Source: Montifringilla adamsi (lineage: Eukaryota > Chordata > Aves > Passeriformes > Passeridae). From it: 64,000 bases of DNA. A program made the translations under genes and the position numbers. Below the pieces are notes generated by a model. That model saw nothing but the letters and a program-made list of their open reading frames with translations, was not told the DNA's origin and searched no databases. The stretch lies in contig JAGGNK010007448.1 in assembly GCA_017590115.1 (NCBI GenBank), positions 6,488,815 through 6,552,814 on the forward strand, read 5' to 3'. This document shows, one piece after another, positions 1 through 10,600 of the stretch (within the stretch, counting starts at the first letter, position 1; every line of letters begins with the position of its first letter).

Positions 1-1100
1 AACAGCCAATTGCCACCAGTCCCAGGGGTTGGGTGGCAGAGATGCAGTCAAGGGAGGTGTCAGAGCAGCAGCACCCACAGCCCCACAAGCCCCACTGGAG
101 AGAAGCTGGTTGATGGCAGCAGGCTGTGCAGCCAGTGTGGACTGGATGGGGAACAGCTGGACACCCGCTCCTGCCTGTGTCACTCCCACGGGGTGGCAGA
201 GGTCAGTGGCTGTATTGCCTTTAAAGGAAAGGCATTTATGTTCCTCGGTGCTCCCATGTGGGCTGGGCTGCAGGACAAGCCAGGTCCTGGCTCAGCCCAC
301 CTTGTGCTGGCTGTGCTGTGACTCCAGGTCGCTGAAGTCACTCCTGTGAGACCAGAAACGAGTCCCCAGGCTGGAGCTTGCTTCATTTTTTAACCGGTTT
401 TACCTATGTTTTTTCTGCTCACAGTGCTGCAAATCAGGTTTGCTAAAGTCTTGTGTAATTTATGTAAAATTGCTGCCATCGATGTTGAATTCCCCCAGCA
501 ACATCTCTGGTGGGTCCAGTGGCCTGGAAAGAACACAGGATTCTCCTACTGAAAACAAAGCATCGTCCTTCTAATTCTGCACAAAAGCTGCCCAAGGAGT
601 GGGGTGCCAGCGCTGCAGTGCTGTGGGGGTGTGATGGCAGGGGATGCTGCCCCTGCTGCTGCCCAAGGACAGCTCTGGGAAAGCAAAACCATGGAACAGT
701 GAGAGCACAGCATGATCCGGCTTGGCCAGAGGCAGGGGGCCGTGGCCACTTACTGTCTCTCTGGGAGGACAATTATACATCTCCAGTGACCACACAAATT
801 TGCTGCTCTTACAGAAATGTCAAGCCTCTGCTGTGTGCCTGCTGCTGAAGATGTGGTTCACGCTGCCTCCTGCTCTCCCTGGAGCTCTGTGTTTTTAGCT
901 GGTGCCACCTGCCTAGAGCTGTATCCATTAAAAATCCTTAATATAACACACAGCTGTCCATACAGGGTGTGGGGTGGCAGGAGAGCACACTGTACCTGAA
1001 TTTGCTGCTTTTAAAGAGCAGGGGTTGAGATGCGGCGACATTTGGGGTGGTGAGGGGTAAATGTCTGAAAATTCCCCCTAAACTCCGCGTTAGTACATAA
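1..1100. other. 5' flank, no gene recognised
   Basis: I see no exon with splice signals and family homology here. The open frames of about 100 codons near 10-349 show no motif and lie in unremarkable sequence. In human the upstream neighbour of AIF1L is LAMC3; I could not recognise a laminin exon, so this is best called intergenic. Confidence 0.5.
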
Positions 1101-1545
1101 TTTTAACATAAGGTGTCAGGCTGACACCGCGGGGGCGTGCGACCCTGGCCGGGACATCACCTCTGCCGAGACTCGCTCGGCCCATCCCTTTTCCCGCTGC
1201 TCGCGCTCCAGGGTTAATCCAGCGCCTGGAAGCGGCTGCACCATCCCGCCCCTGTCGCTCTGCCGCCGGTACCGGCGGGGCGATGCCGCTCCTTGGGAAG
1301 CTCCGGAGCGATCCCCGGTGTGCCGGAGTCGCACCCGGCGGGCGGTGCGGGCAGAAGGAGCCGGTCCCTTCCCTCTTTGCGGGAAGCTCAGAGGCGGCGG
1401 TGCCTACCCCCGTGCTCGGGCAGCCCACCGCGGGTACCGCGCTGCCGTCCCGGCGCGGGGCGATGCGGGCTCCGCACCCGCCCGCTGGGGCGGGGAATGG
1501 GTTAAGGGCGGGGGGCGGAGGGCCCGGCCCGGCCCTGCCCGCCCC

Positions 1546-1552
1546 TATTTAA
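1546..1552 (+). promoter_or_regulatory. TATA-like element TATTTAA upstream of AIF1L
   Basis: This A/T heptamer stands alone within a very GC-rich stretch, 32 bases before the AIF1L ATG at 1584. If it positions transcription about 25-30 bases downstream, the 5'UTR would be only about 5-15 bases. It may instead be a chance A/T run or an imperfect CArG box, since 7 A/T bases lie between CC and GG. Confidence 0.35.
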
Positions 1553-1583
1553 GGCGGTGGCGGGCACGGGGAGGCTCGGTGCG

Positions 1584-1661
1584 ATGGCGGCTCCGCGCCG
1601 GCCGAGCGGCGGGGGGCTGCGGAGGGCCCCGCAGGACGGGCGACTGGAGGAGATCAATAAG
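1584..1661 (+). CDS. AIF1L: AIF1L coding exon 1 (residues 1-26)
   Basis: The exon runs from ATG to AAG, followed by the donor gtgggg, and ends in phase 0. Its last seven residues, RLEEINK, match the end of the family's N-terminal helix. The preceding residues are Arg/Gly/Pro-rich and unlike the GGKAFGLLKARQ segment of mammalian AIF1L. Confidence 0.75.
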
Positions 1662-4600
1662 GTGGGGCTGGGGCCGCCTCCCGACCCGACCCCCGCGGGG
1701 AGTGGGGAGGGGGCTGCCGGGGCGGGCGGGGCAACAGGAAGAGGAGGAGGGGGGCGGTGGGTGCAGGCGGAGCTGGAGACCCCTCTGCTCAAACCCCTTT
1801 GGGGAGGGGATCCGGCCGGAGGAGGAAGCGGGGTTTCTACGGGATCGCTCTCCATGCGCTGGTATTGCCGTCTCAGGCGGCTCTTTCCTCCCCGTGCATC
1901 GCACATCGGCAGGTCCGAGGGGGCTGGTGGGCGCCTGGGGGCTCACTGCTATGAAGTTCCCTTTGGGAACGTGCTCCAGCAAGAATGGGGACTATTGTTC
2001 TCCTGGAGGATTTTAACCTCCTCTCTGCTGTATCGAGCGCTTCAACTTTTTCTTCCCGGAATAAGAAGTTTCTGCTGCTCAGAGCTGACTCCAGCCTCCC
2101 TAGCTTTTCCTTACAGCGGGTGAATGGGTTGCCCAGGATGGACGTCCCACAAACCTCGGGCAGGGGGAATGGAACCTCCTGGATTAGTGCAAAGTGCACT
2201 GGGCTTCGTGCCCTTCATGCCAGGGTCAGGCAAGGTCTTCTCCCCCGAGCTCCAGGCTTACCCCGTCCCTTGCTTGGCATGATTGTGGGGGCAGTTCTGT
2301 TGGCATCCCTCCCAGCTAAGAGCAGTTCTGAGGGTGAAAAGAAGGTTTTAACCTTGAAGCAAACAGTGCTGGGATTTCTTGCACTTCTTAGGTGCTCCTT
2401 TATTTAGTGACACCTTGGTGTTACAAGTGCAGAAATCAAATTGCTGTACAAGATGAGAGCCCAGAGGAGATGGGCTCACCTTGCCCTCACACTGACTAAG
2501 CTCTGAAAAGTGGCAATATGTTCCTCCAGTGAGACAGCAGAGGTGAAGTTTAGGTCACTGGAGAGGGAATTAAGTCATTAGAAATTAATCAATTAACTAG
2601 AAATGAGGATGTGCTGTGGAATAGGAGCGGAAAAAGAGATGTCGTGGCATAAGGTGTAGAATAAGAGCACTTGGTTTAAAAGGAGCCTTTGTAACTTGCT
2701 GCTGGAAGGCAGACACAGCACACCCTGCACCAAGACGTGTAGCTGGGTCCAGCACACCAACACACCTCCCCTAGCCAAGATGGTGTTGGCCCTTGGGCTG
2801 AGGCTCAGGGGACTGTGTTGTACCTACTGCAGTTTCTGCTTCTCCAGAGCCGTCCTCCAGCATCACACAGGCACAAGGTGGATACACGAGCCTGAAGCTG
2901 GTAGGAGCTGCAGGACTGAGTCTGGGAAGCTGTGCTCCCTGGGATGCTGGGGGTGTGCCACTGCTGTGTCCCGAGGCTCAGGGCTGTTCCCACGCAAGGG
3001 ACAGGTTCCCTATCTCTCCCCTAAGCTGACATCACTTCTGGCCTTTTCTTTGGCTGAGGTTTGGGTGACAAAAATGAAACAAGCTACGTGACTTCCCACT
3101 GACAGAGCTGCTTGTTTGCATCCTTGATGCCCTGTGTGCTGGCTCAGCACTACGAGATGGGGTTTGAGCAGCTCAAAACCAAGCTGCAGATAGCACGGGT
3201 GGCAGATGCCCATGGATTCTCAGAAGCCATTGTGCTCTGGGCAGCAACCCCCACGCTGCTGTGCTTTGCCAGCTCTGCGTGGCAATGGGGGAGTACAGCA
3301 AACAGCCTCACACCTCCCTGACAAACAGCTGATACAGAAACTTGGGCTGATACTGTGGCTGGAGCCAGGGAGGGGGTTTCCCCAGCACTGAAGAGCCCTA
3401 AGGCTGTAAAACAGTCAAGTGCTCCTAATAAAACCTATCAGGCCAAATTCCTATCAGGCTTAATCTCATTGTCTCATCCTAACAATTAGCTCCCTCCAGC
3501 CCTGTTTTCCTGGCTGGTTTCTACCCCAGAGCTCTCTCTGGGACATGGGTCTGGCAGGCAGTATACTGAGTGCACATGTGCTGCTGAAGGATAGCTGAGT
3601 CCTAGTGCTGGCTTCTGTCTTCCAGCCTGAAACTCTCTTCTGGGCTCCCTTCTTGGTCATTCCCCTCTTTTTGGGCAATGCAATCACATTGTCCAGCCTC
3701 GTGCATCAAGGTGGCAGGTCTAATCCAGCACAGATTAGTTTCAACCTTGTTTTACCCTCTAATGCTCTGGGCTGCAGGGAAGGAATTCTGCCTGTTAGAG
3801 AGCAGGTGCCTGCTTCTCCTGTCAAGGCAGGCACAAGCATCCCTCAGTCCTTCCCAGCTCCTGCAGGCAGAGTGGCTGGCATTCAGCACTTAAACATCCC
3901 AGTGAGAGCTTGGCCTGCCAGTGGGAGTCCCCTTTTTGGGGAGCAAGGATGGATCTGGCTTTGATCAGGTTGTGGTGCAGGTAGCTGGGACTTGCCTGAC
4001 TGAGTTTATTGGCTTAGAAAAGTCTCTCAACAGCTCAAGAAAGGCTGTTCAGGGCAGGAGCGGGGGAGAGGCTTTTAAAGCAGTTCTTATTAATAGAACA
4101 TGCCCCTTAAAATGGGAACTTAAGCAAAGGGCTCTAGGAGGAACTTCAGCCACGCTGAGTTTGAGTCACAGGCCCTGGGGACTGAATTCCTGTGTGCCAT
4201 TGTGAGTGTTTTCCTTATCACAGTCGCAGCACAGCTCACACACAATGTGGAGAGTGGAATGCCTTTCAAATACAGCTCCTTGTTGTTTCCTTGCACCTGG
4301 AGCAGAGCTGTGGTGCTGATGGGCTCTCCAGCCCCCTCCAGTCGAAACACAAGGGAACTAAATCCTAATCCTGTGGGCAGTGTCACCTGCGCTGCTCTTG
4401 TGTCATGCTGCCAGGAGCTGGTGGGCTCCTGGGCATGTGTCCCTCAGCCATCACGTATGGATGCATTCCCTTCAGTCTTCACCATTTCTGTGCTTCTTGC
4501 TCCCAGAGAGACACTGTGCTCTGCCTTCACTTCCCTTCTCCTACTGGGAGGTGGAAGCTGCTTGCTGCTCCTGCAGGGCAGCAATGAAGCTGTGACCTGG

Positions 4601-7600
4601 TGGCCAGGAGGTGTTTTGGTTTTCAGTGATGTTTACCTTCTCCAGAGACTGTTCAGTGGTGATGGCAGCAGGTAACACTACTCTGGTCTCTGGTGACTCC
4701 TGCTGCTGCCTGGGCCTAGGTCTCAAAGCTGAATTGTGCCCTTTGTGTTGGGCTGGTAAATGATACCCCTGGGTAGAAATAACTGAGCTAAATGAAACTG
4801 AGTTTGCAAAGGAGAGCAAAAGAAGGAACTGGAAGTGCTGCTTTTCACCACAGCTCTCAATTTGAGTTGGTGACCATGGTGATGAGGGAAGCCAGTGTCA
4901 CGCTGGTTTGGTGGCCATGGTCTCTGGTGTCCCATCTGGAGTTTCTGGGGTGGGAGGAGGGGGTGGCAGTCACTTCTGTCCCAGTGGGCTTCCTACAAAA
5001 CCCTAGTTCAGCTGTAGGGAAGACTTGCCATAGCAGTGGTTACCTGGCAGTGAAGGTTTGAGGATTCCCTGAGCAGTCCAAGCTCCCCTGTCCCAGTGAG
5101 GAAGGAGGGAGAGCTCCAGATGTGTGGGACCCAGGGCCCAGGAGCAGGATTAGGATGGCCAACAGTGATCAGCACACAAGGCGCTTAGTGACCCACTCCT
5201 GCCTTCCCCATGAGCACGGGGAGCAGTGGTGAGGAACACATTCCCAGAGTAGGGAACAGCCTCAGCCCTCCATCCACTAACCCCTCGAGGGGTTTGTCCT
5301 GGACAGGCCATGCATGAGCTGTGCAGATGTTAATGATTTCTACACTGAAGAATGTGGTGTTGTTGCTGAACACAGATCGAGTCATTAAGCTGTGCTGGGC
5401 TGGAGCTGGGCGGTGTGGGAGGGCAGGGACAGGAGCAAGACCCTGCTGCTCTCAGCTGTGGGGAGTGTTGCTGGCAGGGCACAGCAGAAGAGCTGGCTGT
5501 GCATGTTGTGGTCTGTTCTCTTGGGTATCTGAAGGTTTTTGAGATGGGGCTAGGGACAAGTGACCAGAAGTGATTCAGAGCTTCCTCTCCAGCCTGAGCA
5601 GGGTAGAAGGGGGAAAATGGATATTTGGTGTAAGAGTTCCTAAGCCCAAAACACCAGTTCTCTTGGGCATATGACATTCTGCAAACTTTGCCTGTTCTAT
5701 TTGCAAGCCCTCTGAGTTTATCTAAGAGTTTGAAATCTCAGATAAGAGTGCTTTTTGCAAGGACTAGGAGCCCTTGCTGGAAATAAGTGCCCAATCCACA
5801 TGCTAAGTGTGCTTAAGCAGAGATGTAGGGAGCTGAAACCTTGCATGAGCAAGAACAGAGGCTTTCATGCAGTTATTCCAAAGGCAGGTGGGGTCCAGTC
5901 CTCCCTCAAGCTGCTGGTGGGAAATCTGAGACATCAGAGGGATTCCCCTTGCTCTGGAATGTTAATGACAAGATGTGGAGGGATTCAGCCCATTTTCAAG
6001 TGTCCTGGTGCTGTTGCTCAGCTGTGACTCTCTGGGAATTGTGAGTCTTCTGGCTAATGCTGCCTTTGGAGGTGCCCTCTAGGGTGTTTTCCTTTGCATC
6101 TTTAACCTTGAAGATATTTTTTTTTCTGTTTTAGGAGTTTCTCTGTGACCCAAAGTTCAGTAATGAAAAAGACCTGGAGGAGAAGTTGGCAGTGTTCAAA
6201 GGTGAGAACTGGAGGGTCGCCCTGTCCTTGGAGCCTTACTGTTTGCTCTGAACCAGATTATTTTCCTCAGCACTTGAATCTCACCAGCCTGAGATTCTCT
6301 GCCAAATACAAGTGACTGAGCTGGGATGGATGCTTCCCCCTTGCTTGTGGAACTTGGTGAGACTCTTTGGAGAGGTATTTTCCACACAAGCCTTTGTGCT
6401 TCTCCTGCTTGCAGGGCAGGGACTTGTCACCCTACAGACATCCTGCCTGGCAGCTGCTGTTACTACAAAACCTGCTGTGTGGGCAAAACCCTGGGGAGCA
6501 GCCCAGGAGGATGGTTTCTGTCTAGTTACCCAGCAAGCTAACTGGCATAATGGATCCAATAGCTGGAAACTTTTTTTTTTTTCCTAAGTAGAAGAGCCTC
6601 ATTCCAGAAAGCAGAAGTATCAGCTGCTTTCTGGAGGAGTTGGGGACTTTATCTCTCAAAAAGTTTTAGTTCTTTCCCAGTCCCCTGACACCAGAGGGAA
6701 CATAGCACTGATATGTCTAGTTCCTGCCAAAGCCTGACTCCAGTGGGTCAGCAGATCTAGGGCTTAGGTTTGGGCCTTTTGCTGGGAGAGGGGATAGAGA
6801 AACTGCTCAAAAGCCTGGAGTCCTCTGGAGCTTGTCCCCAGACTGGTTACAGGACAAGATCCGGCAGGGTTGTTCTGGTGTGCCCGCTTTATTTCCAAGC
6901 AGTGGCTGAAGGCAGTTGGGAAAACATGCCTGCGTCACATTGCCTCGAGGCTTGTGCTCAGCCTGGCTCTAACCAAATAAAACCTGACCTTGCTTCCATT
7001 TCAGACATTGTCTGCTATTTCCCTTTGAATTTTGGCTTTGCAATCCAGCAAGGAAGAAGCTGGCTGGCGTTTTGTGATCCCTTACACTGCTGGGCACAGA
7101 GGAGCCTCCTGTGCTCCCCAGTCTCTTTGTGTTGCCTTTTGTGTAGCTTTGGCTTTTGGCTGCAGCCCTGCATTATTTTTCCCATCACAATTGGGGCTCT
7201 TCAAACATTGCAACTGTAGGTCACAGGCGCAGAATTCCCTGTAACAAGAGCCTTTGGCATCTCTTCCTGCTGCCTCGTGAGTTTGTCTCCGTGGCCTGTC
7301 CCTCTCTCCAAGGCCTCCTCCAGCTCCCCCAACAATCAGCTCATTGTGTGATGATGGGGGGAATATTTCTTTTCTGCTGTCCTTCCCACTTCCCCCTCCC
7401 AGCCTGGGGGAGGCAAAGATGGAGCCCCCATGCAGTGTTTGTGTAAATGTATTTGTGAGGGAGGGACCATGCATAGTTTTTGCCCCACAATATCCCTGCT
7501 GCTGGGATGGGAGGGAAACATGAATGTGTGAGCTGAGGCTGATGTAAAGCTGCCTCTGTTCTCTGCACTGTTGGCTAAGTGTCAGCTCAGAAGAAAAGAA

Positions 7601-10600
7601 AACATGGGCTGGGCATGGACATGGCAGAGCAGGGTTTGTGCTCCAGGCATATGCAGAGGTGCCTGACCCTGGTGAGGAAGGTGGCAGATAAAATGCATAA
7701 GGTCATTCTGGTGGGGCAGAGTGTGGGGAGAGGCAGCCCCACATCAAGCATCACTCTGGTCCCTAAACATATGTGTTACAGCCCTGATTTCTTCTAGGAT
7801 TGGTTGCTTGATGCTTGAAGGGAGACATTTACTCCAGCCTGAAGCATGAATAGCTTTGGTTTGTACATGGTATTTCCGTATTCTGTCCTGGTCAGCTCAT
7901 GGCAGCAGTAATCTATGGGCTGAGACCCACGTGAAGCCAAGCCATTCCTTTGCCTCTTGCTCATCAGTCCAGTTAACCCAACAATTTCCTTTGGGAGCAC
8001 AGGTCCTAGGAAGACTCCATCGTGTGAAATAACCACTCTTCCCTTTGGCTCCTTAAATTAGCCTGCCACTTCTGTGTTCATGCTCATATGCCTGCTGGTG
8101 TCCCTGGAGCACAGGCAAAAGGTCTTTTCCATTTTCCTTCCTGGGGCAAAGGAGCAGCCTGGAAGGGCTCGGTTAATTTGAGTCCTCCAAGGCTGTTGTG
8201 GGGAGCGAGTGCTCACTGCAGGGTGATTTCTCCAGCTCAGCATGAATGGATGGTGCCAGCAGGCATCTTGCTCTTTCCATTTAGTGGAGCTGAGGTGATG
8301 GGGGCCCCCTGTGGTGCTGGGAGCTGTATGGTCTGTAAGACAGACAAATCCTTGCCTGAAGAGCTTAAAGTCTAAATGGGGAACAGCTATCAAGGGGTGG
8401 GGGGTGTGTAGGAAGCTCAGGTGTGCCACTTCAAAGGGCAGAAACTGCACAGGACTGAATTCCTGAATTTTCTAACTCAAATCAGTGCTCTGCCTGTTAG
8501 AGCATGCAACTTTTTGTCCTGCAAAGCTAACCAGACCTTCTGGAGCAGGCTCTGCCTCTCTCTGACAATGCTGGAGTTGCTCAAGTCAGCAGTGTTTGGC
8601 AGCAGGCTGGAAGGGCAAACAACCTGCTCCAGCATCACTGTGCCCAGGCATGTTCTTGGCTTCACCCTCTTGATGTGGTCCTTGAGCATCTCTCCTGGCA
8701 GGTGCTGCTCTGGGAGGGAGCACAGTGACGGGAGCACTGTGGAGTCTGTCCCTCATTATTGCAAGCAACTGCGTCATTTAATCCCCCTTCTAATCCGATC
8801 AAGCTTCATCTCGGGAGTGCTCAGGGGTTTGTTTTCCTTGCTACTCCTTCTGGGAGCCTGTTCCAGAGCTTTGTTTTTCTGGCTGGAAACCTCTTAACGC
8901 TGTTCATAGCCAGCTGATACCTTGTTCTCATGCCAGTGTTTTCCTTCAGCTTAAATGAAAAGCAGCCACAATTACAGAGAACTTAACTCTAGAGCCCTAG
9001 AGTTGAGATAAGGGTGCTGAAACCAGGCCTTGAGATGGTCTCCCCCTCTGAACTTTGCATTCAGCAAATTCAGTATATCAATCTTATCACCAAATGTTTT
9101 ATTTCAGTGCTGTAAGCAGGCAGTGCTCCAAAGCCCTGCACAACCCCCTGCTCTAGAGTCCTGCTAACTTAATTCTGTGTCTCTTCCAGAGAAATACATG
9201 GAGTTTGACCTGAACAACCAGGGTGAAATTGGTGAGTGATTCTGAGGGATGCTGGGCTGGAAGAGCCACAGCCTGTCTGCTGCTTTGCTCTGCATTCATG
9301 GCATTGAGGAGGAAAACTTGTGGGCTTTTCCTATGTCCAGCCTTGCTTGGATCTTCACTGCCAGCCAGGGGCTTCCTTGGCTCTTCCAGCCCCTGCCTCT
9401 CAGCTTCCTCAGTCTCTCCTTGCCTGTTTCAAGATATAAGCTCTTCTCAGTGCTGTTCTCCTGAAGTTCTGTTGATCTCCTCCACTTCTTTCTGTCTAAG
9501 TCCTTTTTTTTCTTCTCCCTTTTTCTCCACTCTCACAGCCTTCTTCTCAGTCCTCTGCTGCGAAGCTGGGAATTCAGAGCTGGGAAGTTGCAGGACTTGG
9601 ACAGTCCTAGGGCTTGCCTGGCTTGAGGCAGGAGCTGTATAAATCCATGAGCACTTCTGGTGCAGAGAAGCTCTTTGCCTTGCAAGGAAGGGAGCAGAGG
9701 GAAGCCAAGGACTTGGGTGTGAGTCTGGCTCAGCTGAGCAGCCCTGCTCTGGGTTCAGAAAGCACCAGTTACACAAAGTTCCAGCCTCCTGCAGGCCTGG
9801 AGCTGACACCGAAGTGTAACCACTTGTGTGCTGTGCCCTTCCAGGAGGCGGCTGCCTCGTTCCCCTCCTCCACAAGTCTTCCAGCTGAAGTGAAGCCTGT
9901 GTGGAGCTGAAGAGGCCTGACTCAGGGCTTCCGGGAGGGAAGGGGCCCGCAAGTCTCAGCAGGCAGCAGTGCAATGGGAGGAAATGGCCTGTGGCGATGG
10001 GCAGGGGCGTCTGCTCCCCACAGCTTGTTTGTCTCCAGCTTTAACCCCAGTGTTGCTTCCCTCCTCCCCATCCTTGTGATTCTTGGCAACACAATCTGAG
10101 CCAGAGAGCACCGTCCCCACGTGTCTCTGGAGCACTTGGAGAGTTGTTCCTTTTCTCTGAGTGTGTGGTACTTTTATCTTGAGCTGCACAACTGGGAAGG
10201 GATGCTCTGTACTGGGCAGAGTGGCAGTGAGCTGGGCTGGAAGGCTTCTCGTGGCTTTTGGCAACAGCTTAATGCTGTCAGCCACAGAGTCCATGGGTGA
10301 GATGGTCTCAGGTGGAAGCTCACGGCTCTGTCCCTAGGGTTGGTCTGTGCTCAGTGGGATCACCCCTTGACAGCAGTGATTGCTCTTGTAGATTTGATGT
10401 CTGTCAAAAGGATGATGGAGAAGCTGGGGGCTCCGAAGACTCACCTAGAGCTGAAGAGGATGATCTCTGAGGTGACAGGAGGGGTCAGCGACACCATCTC
10501 CTACCAGGACTTTGTCAACGTGATGCTTGGGAAACGCTCTGCTGTGCTGAAACTGTGAGTGTCCCAGGGTGGAGCTGGGGAGAGCAGCAGCACCCGAGCT

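Larger units (their letters stand above)
1110..1850. promoter_or_regulatory. CpG island spanning the AIF1L promoter and first exon
   Basis: The base composition changes sharply to GC-rich, CpG-dense sequence. It contains Sp1-type GC boxes at 1487-1495 and two overlapping ones in 1507-1518, and it covers the first coding exon of AIF1L and the start of intron 1. This is the usual vertebrate CpG-island promoter layout. The edges are by eye. Confidence 0.8.
6202..9189 (+). other. AIF1L: AIF1L intron 2
   Basis: 3.0 kb. It carries a 12-bp perfect hairpin at 6603-6635, a short palindrome at 8985-9004, and a possible decayed LINE stretch at 8780-8900. No coding exon is recognised. Confidence 0.7.

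Noticed and set aside
1..1100. LAMC3 3' exon expected from synteny
   Set aside because: I could not recognise any laminin coding segment or poly(A) site here, so it is not annotated.
1318..2016. 232-codon + frame across the AIF1L CpG island
   Set aside because: GC-rich sequence has few stops. The composition is Arg/Gly/Pro-rich in an alternative frame, with no homology or splice support.
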